This document shows positions 39,893-51,260 of a DNA stretch of 64,000 bases, piece after piece (position 1 is the stretch's first letter; each line of letters begins with the position of its first letter). This DNA is from an uncultured Porphyromonadaceae bacterium (GTDB lineage Bacteria; Bacteroidota; Bacteroidia; Bacteroidales; Muribaculaceae), in NCBI GenBank assembly GCA_947073495.1, contig CAMTMX010000005.1, positions 1 to 64,000 of the forward strand, in the 5' to 3' direction. The position numbers and the translations under genes are program-made. The notes under the pieces were generated by a model that saw nothing but the letters and a program-made list of their open reading frames with translations, had not been told where the DNA came from and made no database searches.

Positions 39893-42271
39893 TTAATCCG
39901 CTTCTACAGGAGTGATCAGACGTACATGATAGACACCACCCGCGGTATGACCCTGCTCGCTCGCAAATTTCACGGTTATGGCATCCTTGCGGTCAATCAG
40001 TCTTGCCGGAATGGCATATTCGCTATCCACAAAACCGTCTTTATTCCATTTCCCGGAAATGTCTTCTGTGGCAAGAACCTCATCATCCACAAGGATATTG
40101 AACTTTCTCGAACCGGTTTCATTACCCCAATACCTTACCCTAAGTATCAGGTCAGACTTTCCTCCGGTCTTCATCCGGTAAGAGAAGAAACCTCCGTTGG
40201 AGGCATCCCGCCATGCCTCACCGTTAAAATTACCGCTTACAGATGCTCTTGACTCCATGAAATGGTCAGCTTCAGGCTGCTGTTCTCCGGTATTGACTGC
40301 ATCTATCGTGCGGCGGTCAAGAGCCAGGCGGATCTCTTCATCCCGTTGCGCTGTCTTGACATACTGTGCATACCGCTCAGGTGTCATTGAAAGCCAATAC
40401 ATCATATAGCGGGAATCATGTATGTTATAGAACGGTTCAAGCACAATATCTCCATATTTACTGTCAAATAATCCCGGGACTGTATACTTCATTCCATCTC
40501 CTGCAGGTTGCATCCTGTTAAGTTTCTTCAAAAGATCCGAACGTTTCCCTATGAGCAACGGAGTGTCGAATACCGACACCAACGGTCCGTGAGCAATATG
40601 CGCCCAACGCGAATCATCAGCTATCAATCCCGGCATAGGGGCTCCATTGTCAAAACGCGCACCCATAACTATGGGACCACGCAATATGCTCACATAATCC
40701 GGAAGATAGTTCAGTTCTTCAATCGTGACTTTCATAGGCATATCAAGTTCCACTACATCCCCGTCTTTCCATACCCTGTCGAGTGCAAGATAAGATGAAG
40801 GTGACGACTTTTCCTTTATTGCCTTTCCGTTAACTTTCACAGTCATCTTGTCGCACCATCCCGGATGACGCAACAACAGACTGAATTTTCCGGGTTCAGC
40901 ACCGGAAATAGTAAGCTTCACAGATCCATTCTTGGGGAACTCTGTTGATTGGGTGATGCTTACATTCTTATCATTCCATTTCAACTCTGACGGAATAAAA
41001 AGATTCACCCAAATAGAATCAGATGAATGAGTATAAATAAACTGCCCGTATTTACCGTGGTTTTCCATTCCGGTCCCGACACAACACCACATTGCACTGT
41101 TAGGCTGAGAATAGACACGATAATGTCCGGGACGTGCAGACGTGAAATAGACATACCCTCCGTGCTCCGGATGCTGGGTTGAAAGGATATGGTTGAAGAG
41201 AGCCCTCTCATAGAAATCAGCATATTTCGCATCAGGATTCATTCTGAACAGCCCTTCAGTAAGCTTGAGCATATTGTTTGTATTGCAGGATTCAGGCCCT
41301 TCCCGGTCGTCGACATAACTCTTTGTATCGGATTCTGAAGCAAAATGCTCACGACGGCTGTTACCTCCGATAGACAGAGAACGGTTGCCAACCACAGTCT
41401 CCCAGAAAAATTCAGACGCCTTCCTATAATCAGAATCTCCGGAAAGTTCCGCAATGCGCTGATACCCCACCACTTTAGGCACCTGTGTGTTTGCGTGGCG
41501 GTTATCAAGATTATCAACCCCCTTCACAAGATCATCAAACAATTGATGATGAGTGAAACGTTTGGCGGCTTCAAGATATTTCTTATCGCCTGTAAGCGCG
41601 TATGCATCGGCATAAATTTCATCGATTCCACCAAATTCATTCCCGAGCATTTCCTCCATCTTGCCATCCGACAGATTCTTCGTCACATCTATACCCCAGT
41701 CGCAAAAATCCAGAAACAGATTCAATCCGGCTTTCGATCCGGCGTATATCCAGCTGTCGCGTAGTCCGGCATACATTTTATGCACATTATACCACGGCAC
41801 CCAATATTCCCATACTTTACCGGGGTTCCCTTTTCTGATCTCGTCCCAAAGCACATCACCTCCCGGCACCCCTCCAAGATACCCGTCGCCACGTGTCGCC
41901 GCACAAAGAGCCAGCTGACCCAGCATATAGTCCATGCGCTCTTTAAGACGCTTGTCTCCGGTGGCGGCATAATGGATTGACAAGGCGGAAAGATAATGGC
42001 CGCCGACATGTCCGTCAAGACCGTCCCAATTGCTGAAACTCTCCCCTTTAGGTTCCAAGCCGGCAGCCTTAAGATAAGGGGCAAGCAGGCGGTCTATGTC
42101 ATACTTCAGCAGAGTGTTGACGTTCAATTCCATTGCATCTTTAAAAGATCCGTCAAGGAGTTTCACATCTTCCAGAGGAAACTCATTCGGATAGATCACA
42201 GACTGTGCCGCAGAAAAACCGGGCACGCACAATGCTGCGACAGCAAGAAAATTTGTTAGATTCCGTATCAT
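39893..42271 (-). CDS. GH127/GH146-type (DUF1680) beta-L-arabinofuranosidase
   Basis: Signal peptide; SNWDGLDGHVGGHYLSALS, GGVPGG, WVPWYNVHKMYAGLRD, ESCNTNNMLKLTEGLF, NSAMWCCVGTGMENHGKYG. Confidence 0.9.
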   Translation of the reverse strand: MIRNLTNFLAVAALCVPGFSAAQSVIYPNEFPLEDVKLLDGSFKDAMELNVNTLLKYDIDRLLAPYLKAAGLEPKGESFSNWDGLDGHVGGHYLSALSIHYAATGDKRLKERMDYMLGQLALCAATRGDGYLGGVPGGDVLWDEIRKGNPGKVWEYWVPWYNVHKMYAGLRDSWIYAGSKAGLNLFLDFCDWGIDVTKNLSDGKMEEMLGNEFGGIDEIYADAYALTGDKKYLEAAKRFTHHQLFDDLVKGVDNLDNRHANTQVPKVVGYQRIAELSGDSDYRKASEFFWETVVGNRSLSIGGNSRREHFASESDTKSYVDDREGPESCNTNNMLKLTEGLFRMNPDAKYADFYERALFNHILSTQHPEHGGYVYFTSARPGHYRVYSQPNSAMWCCVGTGMENHGKYGQFIYTHSSDSIWVNLFIPSELKWNDKNVSITQSTEFPKNGSVKLTISGAEPGKFSLLLRHPGWCDKMTVKVNGKAIKEKSSPSSYLALDRVWKDGDVVELDMPMKVTIEELNYLPDYVSILRGPIVMGARFDNGAPMPGLIADDSRWAHIAHGPLVSVFDTPLLIGKRSDLLKKLNRMQPAGDGMKYTVPGLFDSKYGDIVLEPFYNIHDSRYMMYWLSMTPERYAQYVKTAQRDEEIRLALDRRTIDAVNTGEQQPEADHFMESRASVSGNFNGEAWRDASNGGFFSYRMKTGGKSDLILRVRYWGNETGSRKFNILVDDEVLATEDISGKWNKDGFVDSEYAIPARLIDRKDAITVKFASEQGHTAGGVYHVRLITPVEAD

Positions 42272-42290
42272 ATATCATTAGATTCATATA

Positions 42291-42370
42291 ATGAAGCTGT
42301 TTATCTTCAAGTTTCAAAACAGCCTTGAAAAGGCTGACGAAATCTTGTAAAAAGTTTAAACAACCTCAAT
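42291..42370 (-). repeat. GTTTAAAC-type intergenic element, long palindromic form
   Basis: Nested imperfect inverted repeats GAAGCTGTTTA...TTTAAACAACCTC, CAAGTTTC...GAAATCTTG, AGCCTT-GAA-AAGGCT. Confidence 0.65.
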
Positions 42371-42376
42371 TTTAGT

Positions 42377-44818
42377 TCAGATTGCCTTTATAACTTCGTA
42401 AGATTTGCCGGCTTCTGTATCGATATCATATTCATAAACCCGATAAATCACCGGATATTGTCCGTCCACCTCTTCCGATACAACAGCATCAGGTAAAGAC
42501 ACCGGAGCCATCAGTGGATTAGGACATTCCCCTTTCGCTTCATACAAACCGCTACCCCGTAAAGGTACATACGATCGAATCCTGACTTTTCCACCGATGT
42601 TTGACTTTATCAAGGCTTTTGACAGCTGACCTCCGGACCATTTCATATCAACAACGAAATTTCCTCTTGCCCTTAGTCCTTTCACTTCACCTTCACTCCA
42701 ACTTTCCGGGACAGCCGGCAAAAGATGAATAGCCCCGTCGTGACTTTGCAATAACATTTCAGCCACGCCTGCGGTAAATCCGAAATTACCGTCAATCTGA
42801 AAAGGAGGATGCGCATCAAAAAGATTGGGATAAAGTCTGCCGTTGCCTTCATATCCGTTCCCGCCCGATGCAGGAAGCAACGTCACAAAATTCCGGATTA
42901 TTTTATCGGCGTGATCACCGTCAAGGAGTCGTGCCCAGAGATTGATTTTCCAACCTATGCTCCAACCGGTAGCCATGTCTCCTCGCTGTGTCAAAGAATT
43001 TTTAGCCCCGGCAAATGCAAACGGAGTGGTGTAAGGAGTGATCTGACGGGAAGGATAAAGACCATAAAGATGCGACACATGCCTATGATCATCTTCCGGA
43101 TTGTCGGCATCCACACTCCATTCCTGTAGTTGCCTGTGCCGACCAACCTTCATTGGTTGAAGTTTCGATATGGCATCCTTAAGTCTATTTTTATATGACT
43201 CATCCTCCCCGAGCACCTCCGCACTCTGCAAAGTGTTATTAAGGGCATCGAAAGCGATCTGGTTGTCCATCGTGCATCCGGCTGTAATCCACGAACTGCC
43301 ATAACCATGTTCGGGCGACATCGACGGCACAGACACAAGATAGCCGGATTCAGGATGCTCCACCATATAACTCAGATAAAAATCGGCGGTACCCTTGATA
43401 ACCGGATAATAACGGCACAGGAAATCTTTGTCGCCTGTGAAAAGATAATGCTCCCAAAGATGAGTGGCAAGCCATGCACCTCCGTTAGCCCACATGCCAA
43501 ACTGCGCCATGTCAACAGGGCCGCAGATTCTCCAGAGATCAGTATTGTGATGGGCAGTCCATCCTTCGGCACCATAAAGGGTACGGGCGGTTTCGGCACC
43601 GGTGTGCGACAAATCTTCTATCAGATCAAACAATGGTTCATGACATTCAGGCAAAGCGGTCACTTCCGCGTGCCAATAGTTCATTTCAGTATTTATATTT
43701 ATCGTATATTTACTATCCCATGGGGCATGATAAGAGTTGTTCCATACCCCTTGAAGATTTGCCGGCTGACCTCCGGGCTGTGACGAGGAAATGAGCAGAT
43801 AGCGTCCGTATTGAAAAAGAAGCGCCAGCAGCGACGGATCATACTCCTTACTGAAGTCAGACACTCTCAAATCAGTTTCTTTTTGTGAACCGTTCCCTTC
43901 CGGAAGCATAAGACTTACCCGGTCAAATAAATTTTTATAATCCTCAGTATTTCTCTGACGCAATTGCTCAAAATCCTTTTTAACGGCTTTAGATAAAAGG
44001 TTGTCCACAATCTTCAGAGGATTCCCACTTATATCGTTGTATGATTTATAATTTGTGGCGGAAGCAATAAACAGGGTGGCATATCCGGCATTCTCAACGG
44101 ATATGCCACCTTTATTTGTCTTCACCTTTCCGTCTGTCTTTACCTTTATCCCGCACTTTGCCACAAGCTTCCCGGGGATTCCCTCCTGATCCGGACCTGC
44201 TATTGTAACAGTCATACCGCTTTTGGAGACGGACAACTTGCCTCCTTCCGGCACATCATAACCTAAAAAGAAATTCAATCCATTTTCATTACCGGCAGTC
44301 AGATGGACAGCGATCACCCCATCTGGCAACGAAGCAATCATCCGGCGCTTATAACTTATATCTCCAACTTTATACGACACCTCCGCAACAGCTTCAGAAA
44401 TATCAAGAGATCTTCTATAAGCCGACACATCTTCACCATGAGAAAAATCGATGGTAAGCTCCCCTAAGGTCAGATAAGACATCCCATGATGAGGTGTAAG
44501 ATAATAGCGGTCGATAAGTTTTTCCGCCTCTTTTTCTTTACCCTCGAATATCAATTTCCTTATCTCTTCAAGATGTTCACGTCCTTCCGGATTATTATTC
44601 GAATAAGGGCTGCCCGCCCAGAAGGTCTCGTCATTAAGCTGGATGCGTTCCTTTGTTATGCCCCCATAGATCATAGCTCCCATCCTTGAATTGCCTACCG
44701 GCAAAGCTTCCACCCATTCATTTGCCGGACTGGAATACCATAATTCCAGATTATTCCCCCCCTTGACAGAAAAACAAGCCAAGGCAGACAATATGCAACA
44801 TATTATTCTCACTCTCAT
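42377..44818 (-). CDS. GH95-family glycosidase (alpha-L-fucosidase/alpha-L-galactosidase type)
   Basis: [92 protein letters not shown]. Confidence 0.94.
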   Translation of the reverse strand: MRVRIICCILSALACFSVKGGNNLELWYSSPANEWVEALPVGNSRMGAMIYGGITKERIQLNDETFWAGSPYSNNNPEGREHLEEIRKLIFEGKEKEAEKLIDRYYLTPHHGMSYLTLGELTIDFSHGEDVSAYRRSLDISEAVAEVSYKVGDISYKRRMIASLPDGVIAVHLTAGNENGLNFFLGYDVPEGGKLSVSKSGMTVTIAGPDQEGIPGKLVAKCGIKVKTDGKVKTNKGGISVENAGYATLFIASATNYKSYNDISGNPLKIVDNLLSKAVKKDFEQLRQRNTEDYKNLFDRVSLMLPEGNGSQKETDLRVSDFSKEYDPSLLALLFQYGRYLLISSSQPGGQPANLQGVWNNSYHAPWDSKYTININTEMNYWHAEVTALPECHEPLFDLIEDLSHTGAETARTLYGAEGWTAHHNTDLWRICGPVDMAQFGMWANGGAWLATHLWEHYLFTGDKDFLCRYYPVIKGTADFYLSYMVEHPESGYLVSVPSMSPEHGYGSSWITAGCTMDNQIAFDALNNTLQSAEVLGEDESYKNRLKDAISKLQPMKVGRHRQLQEWSVDADNPEDDHRHVSHLYGLYPSRQITPYTTPFAFAGAKNSLTQRGDMATGWSIGWKINLWARLLDGDHADKIIRNFVTLLPASGGNGYEGNGRLYPNLFDAHPPFQIDGNFGFTAGVAEMLLQSHDGAIHLLPAVPESWSEGEVKGLRARGNFVVDMKWSGGQLSKALIKSNIGGKVRIRSYVPLRGSGLYEAKGECPNPLMAPVSLPDAVVSEEVDGQYPVIYRVYEYDIDTEAGKSYEVIKAI

Positions 44819-44850
44819 GATGCTTTTGACTTTATACCATGTTATAAAAA

Positions 44851-44889
44851 TATGTCGGGGATAAACGAACTTTATTTATCCCCGACATA
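44851..44889. terminator. hairpin between GH43 and GH95 genes
   Basis: TATGTCGGGGATAAA / TTTATCCCCGACATA, 15-bp perfect stem. Confidence 0.75.
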
Positions 44890-44903
44890 AATTAATTATA
44901 CTG

Positions 44904-45884
44904 TCAGTCTGCTCCGTCTATAGTCAGGATATTTCCGTCTTTGTCGTATGTCAGTTCACACACTTTAAGACTTCTCAGCCATGATTTGCCACCTGAAGGG
45001 ACACTGTCATGATGGAAAAGATACCATTTCCCTTCATATTCCACGATGGAATGATGAGTGGTCCATCCCACCACAGGGGTCAGTATCACCCCCTTATAGA
45101 CAAACGGACCGTAAGGGTTGTCGCCTACGGCATAGCAGAGAAGATGGCTGTCGCCTGTGGAGTAAGAGAAATAGTATTTCCCGTTATACTTGTGTACCCA
45201 TGATGCCTCAAAGAAACGGTGGGGATCATTAGCCTTCAAAGGATTTCCCTCTTCATCCACCACCTGCACCGGACGGGGCTCTTCGGCAAACTGATGCATG
45301 TCTTTGCTCAGCCTGACACACCGGCTCGGGAGCGACGGTTCTTCACCTTCCGGAAGTTCTGCCGATTCGAGCGCCTTGTTGTCCCGATAACGCTGAAGCT
45401 GTCCGCCCCACAGTCCCCCGAAGTATAGAAAATAGTCTTCACCCTCCTTTAGCACGCATATATCCATGGAATAGCTTCCCCGGATAGGATCGGGATCGGC
45501 AATAAACGGTCCTTCCGGAGAATCTGCAACCGCCACACCTATCCGGAAAATATCGTTCTTATCCTTCAACGGAAAATACAGATAATACTTTCCATCTTTT
45601 TCAGTGCAGTCACAGTCCCAAAGCTGACGTCCTGCCCAAGGCACATCTTTCATGTCGAAAGCTTTGCCATGGTCAGTCACTTTCCCGGTCATGGGATCGC
45701 CGTCGATAGAAAGCACGTGCATATCTTCCATCACATAACAGTCGCCATTGTCGTTCTCGACATTGTCAAGCTCTATGTCGTGAGAAGGATATATGTATAT
45801 TTTCCCGTTAAACACATGCACGCTCGGGTCCGCCATATAATCTGCAGGGAACAGATAACGTTTCGCAGTTTTTATTGGAGCCAT
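44904..45884 (-). CDS. GH43-family glycosidase without recognisable signal peptide (probably cytoplasmic)
   Basis: YMADPSVHVFNGKIYIYPSHDIE, YSMDICVLKEGEDYFLYFGG, FFEASWVHKYNGKYYFSYSTG. Confidence 0.9.
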   Translation of the reverse strand: MAPIKTAKRYLFPADYMADPSVHVFNGKIYIYPSHDIELDNVENDNGDCYVMEDMHVLSIDGDPMTGKVTDHGKAFDMKDVPWAGRQLWDCDCTEKDGKYYLYFPLKDKNDIFRIGVAVADSPEGPFIADPDPIRGSYSMDICVLKEGEDYFLYFGGLWGGQLQRYRDNKALESAELPEGEEPSLPSRCVRLSKDMHQFAEEPRPVQVVDEEGNPLKANDPHRFFEASWVHKYNGKYYFSYSTGDSHLLCYAVGDNPYGPFVYKGVILTPVVGWTTHHSIVEYEGKWYLFHHDSVPSGGKSWLRSLKVCELTYDKDGNILTIDGAD

Positions 45885-45912
45885 ATCGTATTATTTTTAG
45901 ATCACGTTTAAA

Positions 45913-47037
45913 TTATTTCTCAGCTTCCTCCTCAGCAAGTTCCTTGACCATAAACGGCTTCATTTCATAGTTGCGGTCAAAAAGAAGAGGATAGTCGGTA
46001 CGTCCGTGCATAGGCCAGTCGTTACGCCATGACATACCGTCGTGAGTGCCCCAGAAAGTCACTCTTGAAATAAGGTCGGAATGTTTCTTATAAAGCCGGA
46101 ACACACTTGCCATACGGTCGTTCCATTCCTTGGAGACTTCATCAGGAAGAGAGTCGGGATAAGGATTCTTATTTTCGTTGAAATTGACATTGTCATCAAC
46201 ATTGGCTCCGAAATTGACTGCGGGGAGAGCGGTCATGTCAAGTTCTGTCACCATCACCGACACACCGGCGTTTCCGAGAGCGACAATAGTCTTTTCATAT
46301 TCCTCCATATCAGGATAGTCAATACCTATATGACTCTGCATACCCATACCGTCTATGCGAAGTCCGCGATTTTTCAATTCCCCGATAATGCGTACGTATG
46401 CCTCACGTTTTGCCGGAATAGCCATCGAAAAATCGTTAAGATACAGCTCGGCATCCGGATCTGCTTCATGTGCATATTGAAACGCAAGTGGAATGAACTC
46501 CTCGCCAAGGATGTCATAAAATGGTGTATGACGATAACTGCCGTCATCTTCTATTGCTTCGTTTACCACATCCCAACCATGTATACGTCCCTTATAGCGG
46601 CCCACAATAGTGTGGATATGATCTCTCAGACGCTCCTTAAACACCTCAGCGCTTACATATTTCCCATTTTCATCATACGGGAACCAGGGAGCGAGCTGAG
46701 AATGCCAGACAAGGCAGTGCCCTATCACAGCCATATCCCTCTCTTCTCCATATTTTACAAACGCATCAGCGTCGTCCCAGAAATACCGGTCGGCTTCAGG
46801 ATGAATTTTTTCACATTTCATACAATTTTCCGCCACGACCGAATTGAAATGGAGGCTCACAACTGAATCCGCCTTTTGGTCAAGCCCGTTCACATGGTTA
46901 ACAGGTATAGCGGCACCAATCAAGAAATCATTCTTGAAATGATCTTTGACTGTGACAGTGTCGGCAGTCTTTTCCGACGATCCGCATGCGCTTGCAGTAA
47001 TTGCTAAAAGCGCTAATCCCCAAAACATTGTTTTCAT
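45913..47037 (-). CDS. GH10 endo-xylanase lipoprotein
   Basis: Lipobox ITASACGSS; NCMKCEKIHPEADRYFWDDAD, GHCLVWHSQLAPW, GWDVVNEAIEDDG, VMVTELDMTALP. Confidence 0.96.
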   Translation of the reverse strand: MKTMFWGLALLAITASACGSSEKTADTVTVKDHFKNDFLIGAAIPVNHVNGLDQKADSVVSLHFNSVVAENCMKCEKIHPEADRYFWDDADAFVKYGEERDMAVIGHCLVWHSQLAPWFPYDENGKYVSAEVFKERLRDHIHTIVGRYKGRIHGWDVVNEAIEDDGSYRHTPFYDILGEEFIPLAFQYAHEADPDAELYLNDFSMAIPAKREAYVRIIGELKNRGLRIDGMGMQSHIGIDYPDMEEYEKTIVALGNAGVSVMVTELDMTALPAVNFGANVDDNVNFNENKNPYPDSLPDEVSKEWNDRMASVFRLYKKHSDLISRVTFWGTHDGMSWRNDWPMHGRTDYPLLFDRNYEMKPFMVKELAEEEAEK

Positions 47038-47091
47038 AAATATTTACTGATTATTTGTTAGGTTATATCATTTTTCAATCATTGAAGTTGT

Positions 47092-48516
47092 TTAAACCAC
47101 TTCATTATTCCGCGCTTCAATCTGACGGTTGATATCATCTATCACTTCGTCGTCAAGTTCGTAGCGGGAGATGATAAACATAGCCACGACAAGCAGGATA
47201 GCCGGGATGACGGCTACGAGCCACAAAATTCCCTGTTGTGCGAAAAGGGTCTGCTCCGCAACGTCTTTATCAAACCCTACGAACGCCAATACAAGACCCG
47301 GCACAACTCCACCTAAAGCCATACCTGCCTTATAAAAAATGCCTGTCAAGGCGTTTACAATTCCTGCAATACGTCTGCCATGAGTATATTCTCCGAAAGA
47401 GATAACTTCAGGCACAAGCGCCCACATATATCCTGTGGCGACAATCACGCCGGTAGATTTTACAAACTGTGCCACATACACAAGCCACATCTGCGACTTC
47501 AACGACTCTATCATGGAGACGGCATAAAGCATAGCCATACCGACAATGGCTGTTATAAGGAAAATATGGAACATCCCTTTCTTCCCCACCATTTTCTTTA
47601 TTGCCGGAATCATGGGCATGAAGATAAATGCAGGGATGGAGCCGAGTCCCATGAAGATGGAGAGTTCTCCGGCACTCCCATGGAGATTGTAGTTGATATA
47701 GTATGCTCCGGCAGAGTTTCCTATAGCCATCATGGCAAAAGCAGTGATAAAGAAAAACGCAAGTATACGCAACGGACGGTTATGCACAAATTCCATCCAG
47801 AGATCTGAAACCTTTACATTCTCTGTGGCGCTTTTGTCCATCACCACACGCTCCTTGCATTGCGAGAAACAGAAAAAGAGGAGGAGCATCCCGATACCGC
47901 CATAAAGAGTCATTGTGGAAAGCCATGCGCTGTCGCTTGTCGACATGTCGGAAGTCTCCGACGGATCAAACAATTTCAGTATGATCGGAATGCCCATACC
48001 CACTGCAAGCCCGCCGACATTCGCCATAAACATACGCACTGACGTAAGTTTTGTGATTTCATCCGTATCGCGCGTAAGCGAGGCATTCAAGGCTCCGTAT
48101 GGCACATTTACAAGAGTATAACACATGGAAAGCCCCACATAAGTGACATAGGCATAGAGCAACGATCCGGAAAACCCGTTCCAGAAACAAAGTATAGCGA
48201 ATGCAGTCAGAGGGATTCCGCCTAAAACAAGGTAGGAACGGTATTTCCCCATTTTGGGATCATGCTTGTCGACAAAGGTTCCCACCAATGGATCCCATAT
48301 CACATCTATAATTCTCACGATGAGAAACATCACCGCAGCCACAGCCGGGTCAAGACCGTAGACATTGGTATAGAAAAAGAGGAGATACATGCTGATCGTC
48401 TGGTAGATCAGGTTCTGCGCAAGATCGCCGGACCCGAACCCGACACATTGCAACATCGAAAGCTTATAGAAACCTTTCGACTCGGCGGTTTTTCCCGTGT
48501 TTAAAGCTAATTCCAT
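47092..48516 (-). CDS. GPH-family (MFS) glycoside-pentoside-hexuronide:cation symporter
   Basis: GFGSGDLAQNLIYQTISMYLLFFYTNVYGL, RIIDVIWDPLVGTFVDKHDPKMGKYRSYLVLGGIPL. Confidence 0.95.
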   Translation of the reverse strand: MELALNTGKTAESKGFYKLSMLQCVGFGSGDLAQNLIYQTISMYLLFFYTNVYGLDPAVAAVMFLIVRIIDVIWDPLVGTFVDKHDPKMGKYRSYLVLGGIPLTAFAILCFWNGFSGSLLYAYVTYVGLSMCYTLVNVPYGALNASLTRDTDEITKLTSVRMFMANVGGLAVGMGIPIILKLFDPSETSDMSTSDSAWLSTMTLYGGIGMLLLFFCFSQCKERVVMDKSATENVKVSDLWMEFVHNRPLRILAFFFITAFAMMAIGNSAGAYYINYNLHGSAGELSIFMGLGSIPAFIFMPMIPAIKKMVGKKGMFHIFLITAIVGMAMLYAVSMIESLKSQMWLVYVAQFVKSTGVIVATGYMWALVPEVISFGEYTHGRRIAGIVNALTGIFYKAGMALGGVVPGLVLAFVGFDKDVAEQTLFAQQGILWLVAVIPAILLVVAMFIISRYELDDEVIDDINRQIEARNNEVV

Positions 48517-48566
48517 AATATTAAATTTTATTCGTTTGTCTATACTTATATCCGATCACGCCCATG

Positions 48567-49904
48567 TCATGATTGTCCTGCAGAAGATCCAAACGGGTCG
48601 CTATTTGTGGCAAAGACATGTTTTATACGGATCGGATGGACGCCACGGCAACAGAAACATACCCTATATACTTTCGAGGTGTCAAGCGCTACGATACCGC
48701 TGTCAATATTTTTCATCATCCCGTTGAGTTCCGCCACTATCAGTTTCTTCCCGGCGAATTTCCCTTCATACGATTTTTCATGGATAACCTTGGAATCGGA
48801 GACCCATAACTCTGTATTGTCGTTATCTTCTTCCTCAAGTTCAGCCACGAGATACTTATATCCCGACAAATCGACAGGGACATCATATTCCCAGCCTCCA
48901 AGCCCATTCTCCCCTGCCAAAAACTCTCGGGTGGCAAGTTCAAAAGATCCGGTCGCCCTGAGTGCGGGACTGAAATCTTTCAAATCGAAAACATAATCAC
49001 CTTCCCCCGGTTCAGGAGAAAGGACCACACCTGCCTCCCCATTATATGCAAGAAAGGGATCGGATATCCCCATAGTGGCAAGCATCTCCACTGCATACCT
49101 GCATCCCAGCACCCTATATGCGTGGGAAGTGAAATGCAAACCGTCCCCTTTCTGGGCAAGATCAGCGGAAGACACCACATGGGCAGTGCTCAAAGTCTGT
49201 GGAAGGGTTTGGATAATCGTATTCATCGCTCCACATATCCCTCCCTGCTCCGGAGCGACAACCTCCCCTGCAAGCAGGGGCACAGATTCAGGTGTCAGTC
49301 CAAGGTCGGAAAGAATATTGTCATACAATTTCTTCACTTTCTTACACCACTCCATGTCTCCGTTATTCGATTCCCCCTGATGAAGAAGTATTCCCTTGAT
49401 GACTCCCTCTTTCTGAGCTATTTTCGCACACTCTATTAAACGTCTATAAGGATAGTTGTCGTATGCACGCATAAAATTTCTAAACCATTCTGCCTCAGAT
49501 TCCAGTTCGACAGGATCAAAATCTTTGTCGAGATGCTCGATTTTACATCCACCCACTGCCACGGGAATCACACCGATTCTGACATGTTCCGGAAGATTGG
49601 CAACCATAGTACGCCCGAAATAATCTATCGGAGATAATCCGGTATATTCCCTCACCAATGGAGGTTCAGCCACATACCATTTCCCTTTACATCGCAACTG
49701 ATTGGAAAAATCGGTAGTGGACATAACCAGGAATCTACCGGGCACTTCCTGACGGTCGGCAGGCTCTATCAGGGCGTTCCCTTCCATGTTGGATTGTCCT
49801 ATGCACAGATATATATGGAAATCCGGATCAGGAGCGGCGGAAACGTTGCTCACGCATGCCGCCACAGCAAGAACTATAGACGCTATTCCTTGTAGTATAT
49901 TCAT
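48567..49904 (-). CDS. SASA/CE6-type carbohydrate (acetyl xylan) esterase with extra C-terminal domain
   Basis: IYLCIGQSNMEGNALIEP, VAVGGCKIEHLD, GILLHQGESNN, DGLHFTSHAYRVLG; about 145 unassigned C-terminal residues. Confidence 0.87.
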   Translation of the reverse strand: MNILQGIASIVLAVAACVSNVSAAPDPDFHIYLCIGQSNMEGNALIEPADRQEVPGRFLVMSTTDFSNQLRCKGKWYVAEPPLVREYTGLSPIDYFGRTMVANLPEHVRIGVIPVAVGGCKIEHLDKDFDPVELESEAEWFRNFMRAYDNYPYRRLIECAKIAQKEGVIKGILLHQGESNNGDMEWCKKVKKLYDNILSDLGLTPESVPLLAGEVVAPEQGGICGAMNTIIQTLPQTLSTAHVVSSADLAQKGDGLHFTSHAYRVLGCRYAVEMLATMGISDPFLAYNGEAGVVLSPEPGEGDYVFDLKDFSPALRATGSFELATREFLAGENGLGGWEYDVPVDLSGYKYLVAELEEEDNDNTELWVSDSKVIHEKSYEGKFAGKKLIVAELNGMMKNIDSGIVALDTSKVYRVCFCCRGVHPIRIKHVFATNSDPFGSSAGQS

Positions 49905-49976
49905 AATTATAACCTCAAATGAAGAAACATTGGTCTAAAATTTTCGTTTCAATATACCGAATTTATTCTGCAAGCC

Positions 49977-51230
<1,254 letters not shown>

Positions 51231-51260
51231 TTATTTTCAGCTAAAATTCACATGAACTGA

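Noticed and set aside
46081-46866. 261-aa + strand ORF antisense to GH10
   Set aside because: Shadow of a well-supported GH10 gene; no recognisable family
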